64,000 bases of DNA from Dioszegia crocea (Eukaryota; Basidiomycota; Tremellomycetes; Tremellales; Bulleribasidiaceae). The notes beneath the pieces are model-generated. The model saw only the letters and a program-made list of their open reading frames with translations, ran no database searches and had not been told where the DNA came from. Below are positions 1 to 10,503 of this stretch, in pieces (position 1 is the first letter of the stretch; every line of letters starts with the position of its first letter). The position numbers and the translations under genes were made by a program. The stretch covers positions 248,001 through 312,000 of the forward strand of contig BCKK01000007.1 of NCBI GenBank assembly GCA_001600615.1, given 5' to 3'.

Positions 1-885
1 AAACCCTTTCCGGCTGGGCGAAGTCTCTGGCTCACTCGTAGCCTTCAATTGCATGACCTCCCCCTCGACAAGATTCGCAATCACTGTCGCTAGCAATTCC
101 ACCACTTCCCTACTCCCTAGCCTTGCCAACGCTACTGATGCCCGCCCCAGCAAGAAATCGCCAGAGAGGATAGATAGTTTATTGCCAAATGCCGATGGGG
201 CCGATGGCTGACCTCTCCGCAGAGGTGAATCATCAATCACATCGTCGTGCAGTAAAGACGCAACGTGTATCATTTCGGTGATACTCGCTAGGCGCCGTTG
301 GGTAGGGAGGATTTGTGGCGAGCCATCGTCGGCTGATATAGGTTGGAGAGGGGTAGGACGGGGTGGTTGAGGGATAAGATTTGGTATTCTGAATGGTTCG
401 CCGAATGTCCTCGTTGGCTCCGCACCCGACATCTCCGGATTCCAGTCGTTCAAGACTCCCCCTTCCGCCGTTAGACTGTCATCTACCGATTGTGACAATG
501 CCTCTTCTCGAGCTCGTTTCCACCCGTCGCCCGCTAGACCATTCGTAGCTTGGCTCATGAGCAAGACAATGAGCGGTCGGAGGTGTTTCCCTTCGGCATG
601 GAAGTAGTATTTCGCTATCGTGTCGAGGGAGGGATGTGAATTGCCTAACAGACGAAATAACGAATCTTTTAGGGTAGATATTTCGCTGTGGATGGCAGAG
701 AGGGGGTCGTGTCTGCTAGCGTGGAGTGGCGGGGGAGTGAGGATAGAGTTGGCTGATTCGGTAGCTGCTGCCCAGGCAGATGAGGATGGGTGGGATGGTT
801 TGGGCGAGGGGATAGATGGCGTGGTATGTAGGGATCGGGACCGGCGAGCGAATGCTCGAAGCGAGCCTGCTGATCGAGGTAGCAT
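1..885 (-). CDS. COQ1: Polyprenyl (hexa/solanesyl-type) diphosphate synthase, partial
   Basis: Trans-prenyltransferase that builds the isoprenoid tail of ubiquinone in mitochondria. The frame is open without introns from the ATG at 885 to the window edge (295 codons), so the C-terminal part, including the second Asp-rich motif, lies outside. The N terminus is rich in Arg/Ser with no acidic residues (MLPRSAGSLRAFARRSRS), as expected of a mitochondrial presequence. The family signatures GKHLRPLIVLLMS and LLHDDVIDDSPLRRGQ are intact; the first DDxxD motif is D214, D215 and D218, which bind the Mg-diphosphate of the allylic substrate. SILSGDFLLGRA follows, as in the family. A low-complexity Pro-rich insert of about 60 residues separates the KHLRP motif from the DDxxD block, as in other basidiomycete orthologues. 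It diverges from KRI1 over about 300 bp. Chain length of the product cannot be read from this part. Confidence 0.92.
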   Translation of the reverse strand, partial: MLPRSAGSLRAFARRSRSLHTTPSIPSPKPSHPSSSAWAAATESANSILTPPPLHASRHDPLSAIHSEISTLKDSLFRLLGNSHPSLDTIAKYYFHAEGKHLRPLIVLLMSQATNGLAGDGWKRAREEALSQSVDDSLTAEGGVLNDWNPEMSGAEPTRTFGEPFRIPNLIPQPPRPTPLQPISADDGSPQILPTQRRLASITEMIHVASLLHDDVIDDSPLRRGQPSAPSAFGNKLSILSGDFLLGRASVALARLGSREVVELLATVIANLVEGEVMQLKATSEPETSPSRKGF

Positions 886-1189
886 TTTTTTTCGCGGGCC
901 TAGTAGATTAAGGAGATAAATTTCGGTTGTCGCTTTGAAGAATGGGTGATTCCCCCTCTATATTCTATCGATCTATGCAGTTTACAGCTCTTGGATAGGG
1001 GGAAATTTCAGATTTCATCGGACGGAAAGGGCTCGGGTTCAACCGGGCACGGACATCTGTTCCCATCTCCGAAGTCACGCGTTTGATAACGATAAGGCGG
1101 GCTTGAGATATCCACGTCATGATCTGTCAAAAGTTGAACCACCACCCAAAGACGCCTTTCAAAATTGCACCACTATACAACATACAGCA
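886..1189. promoter_or_regulatory. Divergent promoter region COQ1/KRI1
   Basis: About 300 bp between the start codons of two genes transcribed away from each other. It must hold both 5' leaders and promoters. I see no convincing TATA box and no RNA gene. A GGTTCAACC string near 1037 resembles a tRNA B box only superficially (see rejected items). Confidence 0.6.
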
Positions 1190-3895
1190 ATGTGTAAGTA
1201 GACCATACTGACTAGGCTGACAACCAGCAAGCACACGCCCCACAGTACACTGGAGCCGCAAATCACAGCTCCCAGCCGAACAATCGGACGCCGAGAGCGA
1301 TTCATCAGACGATGTCACCGAAGATGAAGAGGGTACCGATCTGACGCCTGCACTAGATGCTGCGATCCTGCGGACACTAGGCAAGATCAGGCGTGGAGAA
1401 GGGGTATACGAGGGGGAGAATGTTCTCCAATCTGAGTTGGAGCAAGCTACTGCTGAAGCTCTGCGACGAGGCGTTAAAGCTCGACAGGGGAGAGTGGAGG
1501 CCAAGCCTTACCTCTTGCAAGATCATCATCGGACGGCTCTGCTCGAAGGGCGGGTAGATGAGGAGGCGGAAGAGGAGGAGAATCGATGGCGGCCTATACC
1601 GTATGCGCAGGAACAGCGAAGATTGCGTAAAGAGGCTATTGAGGCTTTTGCTGTTGGGGAGGATGAGGATGAGGATGAGGGGTTTGAGGCTGTAAAGAAG
1701 GAGGCTACAGAGAGAGATAAGGAGGATGAAGAGTATCGGCAATTTTTGCTCGAGATGGGAGGTGGAGAGGAGGAGGTTAGGAGGTTGTTGGGGATGGGCG
1801 ATTCGGCAGTTTCGTTTGTGAGAGCCGATGCGGAAGAGGAAGAGGCGGAGGTTGGAGAGGGCGTGAAGAAGGTTCAGAGTGAAAAGAAGACCAAGAAGAA
1901 GATGGAGAAGAAGGCAAAGGCGGATGATGAGTTTTTGATGAAGTGAGTCTTTTGCGTTTGCGGAGGGGAGCTGTAGCTTATTTCTAGCTTCATATTGAAT
2001 AGGGGATGGGTGGATAAGGCAGATGGAGGAGATCATAATTATGCCGATATGGCATTAGATCCACCTCGAATGGCGCCGAGAGAAGAGGCTGAGGATGAGG
2101 AAGAAGTGGAAGAAGGCAAAGCGGGTCCAAGTCACCCATGGGGATTATTGGACGAAGATGAATTTGATGAGAAGGCGGACGAATTTGAAACGGGTTACAA
2201 CTTCAGGTTTGAGGAACCGTACGTCTTTTCCAGTTTTTCGTTCGTGGGATTTGGGCTGATGAACAAAGGGGAGCAACAGAAATTTCGACACATCCACGAC
2301 AGATTGATTCGCTCGTTCGTCGACCTGATGATGCCCGGATTCTTAAACGTCAAGCGAGGGCAGAAAGGAAGGCAGCAGCAGCTGCGGCAAGGGAGGAAGA
2401 AATGCGGAAGGTTAAAGGAAGTAAGAGACGAGAGATGGATACGCAGCTTGCGAAATTAAGGAAAGAGGTTGGAGAGAAGGAATGGGCGAAAGTTGAAGAG
2501 GTGTTGGAAGGGGAGTATGATGAGGCGACTTGGGAACGGGTGGTTGGTGGGCTGTTTGCGGATGGGGATGATGATGTGAGTTTGCTCTTGACAAATCTTG
2601 AAAGATATCGAGGTTGTGAGGATAGTAGTGGTGTGGGATGAGGCGGATTGGATCTGCAGAGAGATCAGGAATATGGTTCGATTGTCACATGGACGGTCGG
2701 CCAGCGCGGGGCCAAGATGTGGAAATATTTCAAAGTTCCAGAAACACAGCTGACGACCAAAGGATGAGAAGCCAACCTGGGATGACGACGATGATGAATT
2801 GGCGTATCCCGAAGATGAAAAGGGCGAGGCATATCCAGAGGAGGGAGGAGACGATGATGGGCCGGTAAATATGGTACGTCACTTCAATCTAGGATTATCT
2901 ACATGGGCAAATTACTAATGTCTCAGGACGCAGATTTCATGGGCTTTGAAAACCAGCCAGAGAAGAAGAAATCAAAGAAGGATAAGAAGAAGGGGAAGAA
3001 GGGTGTGAAGGAGGAAAAGGAAGAGGAAGAAGAGGATGATGGGTTGACGGTTGAGCAAAGAGCTGAGAAGTTGAAGAAGGCCATGAAGGAGTATAAAGCT
3101 TTGGATCATGAGGATATGGTGAGTTGGCTTTCTGCTCTCGTGTCTCAGGGCTTTTGAGCTCGCTCTTGGATCTGCTACGCTCTATAGCTGGCATTCCGAC
3201 CTGTATCTGCTCTAGGCAATTTGACTTTTCCTGAATTCGCTCCCCCTTCCTTCCTCAATTCACAACCACGTTCCATCGTCTCATTTCCCCACTTCCATAC
3301 AATTTCACTGGAGTCTCTCGCTGACCGACAACAGATAGGCGACCTTCCAACCCGATTCCACTACACACCCTCCGCACCTTTAACATACGGCCTCTCACCA
3401 GTCGAAATCCTCATGGCAACCGACGCGGAGTTGAATCAAATAATGTCTGTGAAACACCTCGCGCCATACCGGCACGCCGGTATAGGTTCAGCAGCTAAAG
3501 GAATGGGGAAACGCGTCAAAGATCTGAAGGATAACTTGAAGGCCAGGCGGTGGGGTGAAGAGATTGCGCAGCCGAAGGAAGAGAGAGATAGTGTAGGACG
3601 GGAGAGAGATAGGGGTTGGCCTAAGGCCTCTGGGGAGGGTGGAGAGGCGCCTAAGAAGAAGAGGATGGGGAAGAATGAACGGAAGAGGAAATTGGGCGAG
3701 AGTGGGGTGTCTGGAGAGAATGGGCAGGCGGGTGGGGAAGGGATAGTGGCAGGTGTTGTTGTCCCGATTGTTGCGGGTGGTCAGCAGAGTACCGTGGTAG
3801 CGGGGGCGAGCGGAGGATCTGGGGATGCACCCAAGAAGAGAAGAAAGAAGAATAAGCATGGGTCGGGCGCGGGTGTAGCAGGGCAGACTGCTTGA
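1190..3895 (+). CDS. KRI1: Ribosome biogenesis protein KRI1
   Basis: Nucleolar protein needed for 40S subunit assembly through its partner KRR1. The start is a tiny first exon (ATG plus one base, 1190-1193) joined across a 34-nt intron (1194-1227, GTAAGT...GGCTGACAACCAG) to a long acidic exon; phase 1 is kept and gives M-S-S. Further introns near 1944, 2218, 2640-2930 and 3117-3335 break the frame. Family signatures are the Glu/Asp-rich N-terminal half, the segment WGLLDEDEFDEKADEFE followed by YNFRFEEP, then DGLTVEQRAEKLKKAMKEYK, and the Kri1 C-terminal domain: LDHEDM spliced to IGDLPTRFHYTPSAP, LSPVEILMATDAELNQ and LAPYR. The C terminus is Lys/Arg-rich with repeated KKKR/KKRRKK clusters, suitable as nuclear or nucleolar signals. 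The internal exon boundaries are approximate. The identity is secure from the C-terminal domain. Confidence 0.9.
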
Positions 3896-4141
3896 TATGG
3901 GTTTGACTGCTTGGGTATAGATTGTAGGTATGTATGATATTGGCGCTTCACCTTGTCCTGGCTACGATCCAGCTGCAGGCGATGCCGACTGACTCTTATG
4001 AAAAGTGACTATCGGAGGCATGTAGTGGAAATATACACAATGCATTCAATGCTAGTTTATAATCCCACCAGAATCCCAATAAATTCCCCCATCAGATCGG
4101 GATGAAAGCGCCCAGCACTTCAACCCTCACGCAACGCCGGG

Positions 4142-5430
4142 CTAATAGCTAACACCCATACTCCAATCCTTAAACCACGCATACTGATCTTTGGGGCTAG
4201 CCCAAGTATTATCAGACCCGCCAAAGAATGTTTGCGCCATTATACCGTAGATCTTGGTATCGTCCGTCATGCGGATTTGGAGGTCGGTGATTTTGAGCAC
4301 GGATTTGCCGTCGACGTAGAGTTCTTGTTCGCCATTTGAGGCTGAGGCTGGGGAGTTTAGGCGGAGACGCTGGGTGACGGTCGTCCATTTGCCTGTGGGG
4401 AAGTAGAAGGAGCCTCGGCCGACTGAGGTGTTAGTGTGTTTATTGGGGAAGATAGGGCAATAGAAGGGTGAAAGGTCAGGAAAGGAGTGATGATAAGGAC
4501 GTAGGGTGACAGAAAGAAATGAGAATCCAGGACTCACTGGAATCACCATAGTTGGCATCACAAACGCTCTTGGGAGCGATACTGCAATAACCATCCGGAA
4601 TCTTCCTGTCCACCGGGAGATAATTGTAGAACTCTCCCGCACCATCCGCCCTCCACATCATCCTCGCACTAAAACAAGAATTCCTCTCATCTTGTCTTCC
4701 GCCCGAACATGATTTAGCCCCCTCGAGAGTTGTTCCACCGTACAATCCGGGCAATTTCCCTCCCTTAACAAATTCAAAGCCGTCCGAAAAGTACACAGAG
4801 TACGAAAGGAGGACTTCGGTAGCTGTCGTCACGTCCACCCCAGAGTGTGCGCCTTGGGTGTAGAAGGAGTATCCGTGTCCTGTCGCGGCGGAATATTTGA
4901 CTGTTCCGGCCGGATAAGACGCTTGGAGGGCTGAAGATCCGTCTGGAGCGGATTTGGCGGGAGGGAGTTTTCCGGCTGTTAAGGGTTTTAGGGCGTCGTC
5001 GACTGTTGTCATCAGTACTGAGAACTTAGAAGGAGGACGAGAACTTACAGGACATGGCTCCACTTCGACCCTGAACAGTAGTCCATGAATTCTTCACAGA
5101 GACGGGGAATACCGCATCCCCACTGCTACTCTCCGCTGCGGTAGATGTGGCTGCAGGAGGAGCAGCAGAGGATGAAGACGCAGCTCCAACAGCGACGAGT
5201 TGGGCAGGACCACCAACGGCGACCTTACACGCCCGCTTAGACATGCCTTTACCCTTCGGTAATGGCCGACGAACTTTGATTTGTCGAGCGTTCTCCTCGT
5301 GTGCCTCAGCTTGGGACCGGGCGAGGTGGGCGTGTGCTTCTCTCCGTGATGGAGCTGAAAGCTGGTCTGCTGGAGCTGGAGCAGCGAGGGAAAGGGGGAG
5401 GAGCAAAAGGAGGGCGGTGGGGAAGTGCAT
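4142..5430 (-). CDS. Secreted polysaccharide lyase, PL14-type
   Basis: Probably cleaves an anionic (uronic-acid) polysaccharide outside the cell by beta-elimination. The ATG at 5430 opens a classical signal peptide (MHFPTALLLLLPLSLAAPAPA), followed by a basic propeptide-like stretch and a Ser/Ala-rich linker before the catalytic region. Two introns interrupt it: one after GAMSC near 5050, one near 4540-4420. The catalytic part carries the PL14 core features VLLSYSVYFSDGFEFVKGGKLPGLYGG, a Cys-containing loop (KSCSGG...NSCFSARMMWR) and GAGEFYNYLP, then FPTGKWTTVTQRLRLN and the terminal DQYAWFKDWS, all consistent with the jelly-roll fold. The family assignment is by remembered motif pattern; the substrate (alginate, glucuronan or capsular glucuronoxylomannan-like material) is inference. 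The stop codon is at 4142-4144. Confidence 0.8.
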
Positions 5431-6154
5431 GATGACGCGTAAAGCGGTGTTTTCCGGGATTGTAGATGGGGAGGAAAAGAGCGAATGTGCGGCCTGCGCT
5501 GAGTGTTCAATGTGTAGATTCCGAGAGTGGGAGAGAGGCAGCTTCCGGAGCTGTTGAGGATGTATGAAGGATGATGGATGGAAGGATGAAAGGAGGATTA
5601 GGATGATAAGGGTAAAGGGTGAAAGGCACAATTGAAAGGGTGAGTATAATTAGTCACATCGGTCAGAGACAAAAGCACTCGCGAAGAATTACCACTTGCG
5701 GTAATTTGCATTGTTCAGCCACCTCCTATCTTCCGCCTTCTGCATCATTTGGACAAGTACCATATGCAGAACCATTCTTCGCCACTTGCAACTTTCAACT
5801 TGTCCTGGGCCATTTGACGAGGAAGTGGTATCAAGATTGCGGCAGGCGGATCCCTATTCACTCCCCAAGCTTTCAGTATGGTTGGGAAGCGCTATTGATT
5901 TGGCACTAATCTGATACATCCAACAAATTGACTGCGCATGTACGTGTATATGCGTAGACGGAAAGCTGAGTCCCCTAACTCCCAGTCTTCCCACTCCCCA
6001 GTCCTCCAACACTTCAATCTGCGATAGGATCAGCGTCTGTCTCATCGTGAACTCACCATCGTAACTCATAAGCCGAAGAATGCTTCCGATCGCCCGGCAC
6101 GTATCAAGCCTGTAAGGTCTGCCGTATAAGCGTGTGCGCCCGACTAGACTTACC
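5431..6154. other. Intergenic, no gene recognised
   Basis: About 720 bp between the lyase start and the stop of the small secreted-peptide gene, both on the minus strand. It should contain the lyase promoter and the 3' UTR of the upstream gene, including a plausible 3'-UTR intron donor GTAAGT immediately after that stop. Open frames here (for example 5619-5909 plus) are short, lack family features and are not supported as genes. Confidence 0.5.
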
Positions 6155-6388
6155 TCAAGGCGTAAGAGGGTTCGCACAGGTGTACGAGCACTGCACGGCG
6201 GGAGGACCGCACATAGTGAAGGTGCAGCCTATGACAGGCACCGGGCCGATGATGCCGAGCATCAGTGTACACTGATAGGCATGATATCCACACACTGCCG
6301 AGACGCAGGCGATGCAGGTGATCGGTCCGGCGATGATAGGGGTGGTGAGCGCACCGGCGGCAAGAAGGTACAGGGGTTTGATGTGCAT
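6155..6388 (-). CDS. Small secreted cysteine-rich peptide
   Basis: 77 codons from the ATG at 6388 to a TGA at 6155. Residues 1-21 form a signal peptide (MHIKPLYLLAAGALTTPIIAG) with a likely cut before PITC. The mature peptide is about 56 residues with eight cysteines in the pattern CxxC, then C, C, C, C, C, C, enough for four disulfides, and is otherwise hydrophobic and Gly/Pro-rich. It fits the general class of fungal small secreted cysteine-rich proteins; I recognise no specific family. Immediately after the stop the sequence reads GGTAAGT, a perfect splice donor, with a TTACAG acceptor about 50 nt further on, so the transcript may have a 3'-UTR intron or an alternatively spliced tail. A good TATA element lies about 95 bp upstream of the start codon. 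The overlapping frame 6150-6410 is Arg/His-rich and is rejected. Confidence 0.65.
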   Translation of the reverse strand: MHIKPLYLLAAGALTTPIIAGPITCIACVSAVCGYHAYQCTLMLGIIGPVPVIGCTFTMCGPPAVQCSYTCANPLTP

Positions 6389-6915
6389 TCTGGCTGCCTT
6401 TGGTTGGCAAATAAATGTCTGACTAGGATAGGAAGGGAATCCGGGGGGAAACGAATTCCCGGATTTTCATTTCAGCTGTTCTTATATACGCATAGCGGAG
6501 CATGCAACGGCTATCGAGTTCCACCCCACAAATCAGCTAGTGACGCTGAGATTCAAAGTCGGGCAGGAAAGCGAGGAGTGTTGCACGAATTTACCGCTTC
6601 TGGAAATTCTGCGTTCCGGTGCCTGATCAACTGATGACCACATCTGCCCGAGTTTAGAACTCGGTAGTTATGGATATTAGAGTGTATCCCCAGCACCTCT
6701 GGCCACCGCCCACCACGAGCCGTCATACATACGTACAGGAAGGTCAGCTGAACCCTGGCGCAACCTCCGCATGATGTCACCTACGATTGATGGGGATGCG
6801 AGATTTGGGGAATATGGGCTGCTCGTCTCATGCCCAAGAAAACCCCAGGAGTGGACCAATTCTGAACTAATCACTCCACTTCACATCTGACACACCCGTC
6901 CGCTCCCCACTGAAC
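6389..6915. other. Divergent promoter region of secreted peptide and paralogue A
   Basis: About 530 bp between the divergent starts of the secreted-peptide gene (minus) and paralogue A (plus). Apart from the TATA-like element at 6481-6488 I see no further gene or repeat. Several short antisense frames overlap but have no coding character. Confidence 0.45.
6481..6488 (-). promoter_or_regulatory. Probable TATA box of the secreted-peptide gene
   Basis: On the minus strand this reads TATATAAG, about 95 bp upstream of the ATG at 6388, a usual distance for a fungal TATA element. TATA-driven promoters are typical of inducible genes, which fits a secreted small peptide. Assignment is by motif and spacing only. 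Confidence 0.4.
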
Positions 6916-8405
6916 ATGGTACTCAATGGTGCCGGCGAAAGAGCTGGCGAAGACATTCAGAAAGGACTGGAGGCCGCGGGCGATCGTGCCAAAACTGGAA
7001 TGAACGACTTGGGTGATAAGGTCAAGGATTCTGCCCATATTATTGAAAAGGCGATAGGCGATGCGAAGGAGGACATCAAAGCGACTGGAAAAGGCGTAAC
7101 TACTAGCCTGGAGGCAATCAAGGAACCAGTCAGTAAGTAAGGATTTCGACCAAGCTGAAGAACAGTAATTTCCGCCAAGATCGCCGCCTTGGGGTTTACC
7201 TTTCTTGCCGGCGCAGCAATGGCGAAGAGCGTCTCTGAAGCCTACGTTCACTTCACTGCTGGAGCCGAAAAGCTCAGATCGGAAGCTAGGCTCAACGACG
7301 CCAATACCCACTCAGTCCAGGTCGAGACTGCCGGCGAACTTGCTGAGGTTCGAGCAAGCGACAACGATAGTCTTGCATCGGCGGCGCTTGACAGAATGAG
7401 ACACATCGTGGCGAACGATGTGGACAAAGGCGCGCTGCATGACTACTGCGTCCGGGAGGGGAAGAGGTTCCATGTGGTGATGATTGCAATTGTTGACAAG
7501 TAAGTACCACTCCGCGTTTCCACTGACAACCAGTACTGCTGCCGAGGCTTGTTTCAAGACCAAAGTCGTCGCAACCCCGCTTCCACACCCTGACTTTGCG
7601 TATGTCAATCACCGAGTCTACACATCGAACAACCTACAATCCATCCTCAACGTGGAGGAGCGCTTGGCAAAGACCAAACTGGCGGACAGCACGATGGATG
7701 AGGGTGACCTTTTCAAGATGTAAGCCTCATGTCTTCCAAGCTGATATTAGCTACTTCGTTATGGCTCCGTCCGTCAGAGAGGCGACTACAGTCGCCAGCA
7801 AATACGACATCTCCAATCTCGGTCCCTACATATCTAAGCACGGCGAGTTCCATGGCGACGTCGACAAGGGCACGGCGATACATTTTCTCCCCGCCAGTCT
7901 CAAGCTTTGGCAGCGTGACGAAGGCGTACCTGAGGCGGGAAGACCAGCAGACGCAACTCTTTGGTGCAAGACTAGGAGGGAGGATAGAATCGGGGAGAAG
8001 GCTCTTTGGGGAAACGACACCCCAATCATCGCTTTGCTCTCGTCTCCCAAGGGCAAAGCTTTCCTCCATAATCGATTCCACAACATCTTATTCTACGGGA
8101 CCAACGCGGATCTTCGCCGTGCCCGGTCTTTGTACGCAACGGCGATGCGACACTCTCCTGCGGGCCTGGAAGCACTCCTCGGTGGGGCGGCGGCGGTATG
8201 CGCGAGTCCCGTTCTCGGCGTTGGCGCAGTTGTGGTCGGAGTACCGGTCATGCTGTGGTATGTCGGGGACAAGGGATGGTCTACCCTTAACCCTCCAACA
8301 TTCCTATTTGACACGCAGGGACTATTTGAACCCAGGACGGTTGCTGCGAGGGATGGGCTGAAGGCTGAATTTGGGTGGCGCGTCTCAAGGTTTTGCAAAA
8401 TCTAG
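6916..8405 (+). CDS. Paralogue A: unrecognised 463-residue protein with amphipathic N terminus and hydrophobic C-terminal segment
   Basis: Four exons with phases that close exactly: 6916-7132, 7166-7499, 7534-7719, 7751-8405; introns of 33, 34 and 31 nt, each with GTAAG donor and a CTGA branch site. Product 463 aa. Residues 1-70 are Gly/Ala/Lys/Asp/Glu-rich with an 11-residue-like rhythm (AGERAGEDIQKGLEAAGDR, GDKVKDSAHIIEKAIGDA), resembling LEA or apolipoprotein amphipathic helices. A short hydrophobic stretch follows (IAALGFTFLAGAAMA). The middle has KGALHDYCVREGKRF...AIVDN, PDFAYVNHRVY, and GDLFKIYFVM. The C-terminal half has SKHGEFHGD, FLPASLK, SSPKGKAFLHNRFHNILFY, GTNADLRRAR, and a hydrophobic segment of about 35 residues ending in LWYVGDKGW. 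All of these recur in paralogue B. No known enzyme motif is seen. A membrane or lipid-surface stress role is inference only. Confidence 0.85.
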
Positions 8406-8472
8406 TCTTCATTCTCTTAAGCTTGTATAATGCAGTTCCTATCCTAAGCTAATCCACTACATTTCCATACTT

Positions 8473-9861
8473 TTATGGCGGAGCTGGACCCATCCTCTCA
8501 ATCGTCACCCCCGCAAAGCGAAATTTCCCTGTCCACTTGTGATCACAATAAGAGGCGCACAGGAAGGCCTTCCGATGCACATCTGTGTCTGTGGCGCGAA
8601 TCACTAGATTCCCTCCGTGGACCTTGAGGTCTACTGGCCGTATGGCGATCCAGCCTGTGTTGACCTGGCTACTGAAGTAAACATCTGACTTCAATCGCCA
8701 TTCGCAGGGTGAATCCTTGAATACCCTTCCGTCCAGATGAGGGTGTACCTCCTGGTCGAAAGGGTCGGTCCAGCGCAAATTTTGTCCCCTGCCGCTCTTG
8801 CCATGTCTCAACAATAGCCCGATAGGATTATTCGATTTCCCAAGATGGGGCATGTGGTAATCGTCGACAAATACGGGCAGGCACAGTGCGTTGTTATGCA
8901 CTGTATCGTGTGAGGGGTTGTTGAACTGCCAGTACCATATAACTTGATAGGTGCCGTCTCTCAGTGCCGGAGTGCGATATCGCATCTGCATGGTCAATAA
9001 GGCACAATCCACGCTCATGGTTCCCCCCTCAAAAATCGGACAGGACTCACATCTAGACCGCAGATTCGGCGGCAACTCAATACTGCAGGGGTGTTGGGAT
9101 AGGCAACTTGCCGATTCGTCGGGACTTCCGAGGCAGGATTAGGCGCCGACAAGATAGGATTGGACGTCAAGCCGTGGCGCGCAGGCGAAGCGAGCAGATC
9201 CACCTCGTCCGCAATGGCTTGGTTCCCAGTGTCCGGGATATGTTTCCAGGTGGCATACTGCATGAATGGACTTGCTCATAAGCCAGGTGAAATGCAATCT
9301 ATGTAGTTTCTTTGCTCACCTTGTTTGGCTCCACTGGTTCACTTGGAAAGGTTTTTGGAAAGGAGTGAATGGACTGAGCGATTGATGGGGATGCTCAGTA
9401 TAGTAGTAGGGGTAATATGTTGCTTGCTGGAATGCGAATCAGCAGTATTCCAATGCAACTCAGCTCATTGTAACTTACAGGGGGCTGCTGGACTAAGAAA
9501 ACATCAGGGTGCCAGATTCCCTGCGTGGCGTAGTATTGGAAATGATATTCTTTATCCCGCAACTGCCAAGGATCGATAGAATCGGCATGCGGAACCGCCA
9601 CACCCTGAGTAGTTCTGTCGAGGGGGATGTTGTAATGCTTGATACGGAAGTGCGTGGCGGGGATGTATAGTTTCCCATTGATGTCGATGCCGGTTCCGAG
9701 ATCTCCCGCCTCACGCGCTGATCCCAATCAGTGGGGGGAATGAAGGACAGACAAGTTGCGGACTCGCCTACACAGTTGATCCCCTGTTTGGTACAGGTAC
9801 CGCATGGAATGCCCCCGCTGCACTTGCTGTCCATCTGCTCGCAGCCGGCACACTTTGGCAT
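8473..9861 (-). CDS. Unrecognised protein with an N-terminal zinc-cluster-like Cys6 motif
   Basis: Lies between the two paralogues, on the other strand. It starts at ATG 9861 with MPKCAGCEQMDSKCSGG, then IPCGTCTKQGINC: the spacing C-x2-C-x6-C-x5-C-x2-C-x6-C is exactly that of fungal Zn2Cys6 clusters. Unlike a normal zinc cluster it lacks the basic residues between the first cysteines and has no upstream basic region, so DNA binding is uncertain. Downstream exons, joined by short introns, give KLYIPATHFRIKHYNIPLD, WQLRDKEYHFQYYATQGIW, a Tyr/Pro/Gln-rich exon (QATYYPYYYTEHPHQSLSP), YATWKHIPDTGNQAIADEVD and a last exon of about 190 residues beginning near MRYRTPALRDGTYQVIWYW and ending MGPAPP. 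The first intron has more than one possible acceptor. An extended 5' end reaching 10417 cannot be excluded. Function unknown; regulator is one possibility. Confidence 0.55.
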
Positions 9862-10138
9862 TTTGAGCGTGTAGACAGGGGTTAGAGTTACCACAATGAG
9901 CTAAGACGAGGTGTCAATGACAAGAAAGCTGAGTTGCGAGAGTAAAAGCGCGGGCAGGTCAGCGAATCAGAATGTTTCGGATACGACCGATCCGCTGATG
10001 AAACACGGTCTCCCCTCACGTTACCGTCAGCATGGCCGGCAGGTATGTATGGAATCGTTGTCGTACATTTAAATATCACGCGTCCAGAAGCGAAGATGAT
10101 CTGAAAATCCCGGAAGGCATTGGATGGCGCAGGGCTGC

Positions 10139-10417
10139 TCATATATACTCACGCAAAGCGGCCTGGGTATGAGGAATTGCCGCTTCAGGCAATTGAGGAT
10201 CTGACGTAACGTTCCGCCGAGTTTGAAACTGGGGAGTAGCAGTGATGGCATGATACTGTTCGTCATATACTCGCTGCTTCACAGCCTCCTGCCTCTCCGC
10301 TGCTATCCGAGGATGACGACAGGCAATATGACGTGCGATCTGCGGCTGAGCCATGCAGGCGGATGACGTCGGGCGCTCTGAGACAAGGAGCGGTTGCGGC
10401 TTGATAAAGTGCGGCAT
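10139..10417 (-). other. Possible upstream exon or short ORF
   Basis: An ATG-initiated 92-codon frame (MPHFIKPQPLLVSERP...) with a Gln/Arg-rich, fairly protein-like stretch IAAERQEAVKQRVYDEQYH. It ends at GTGAGTATATATG, a good donor sequence. It could be the real first exon of the zinc-cluster-like gene at 8473-9861, supplying an N-terminal extension, or an independent small gene. It starts only 87 bp from the divergent start of paralogue B. No family recognised. The rest of 9862-10503 shows nothing else I can support. Confidence 0.25.
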
Positions 10418-10503
10418 CAGTATCTGCCTCGCCTATCCCCACTTTATCCTCCCGTATCAAATCGAATCACTCACGATCTTAATCAATCATCTATACAGCC
10501 TCA

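Noticed and set aside
1020..1080. GGGTTCAACCGGGCAC string looking like a tRNA T-loop/B box or 5S-like segment
   Set aside because: The bases after GGTTCAA do not fit the B-box consensus (CC expected, GG found) and no acceptor stem or A box pairs with it.
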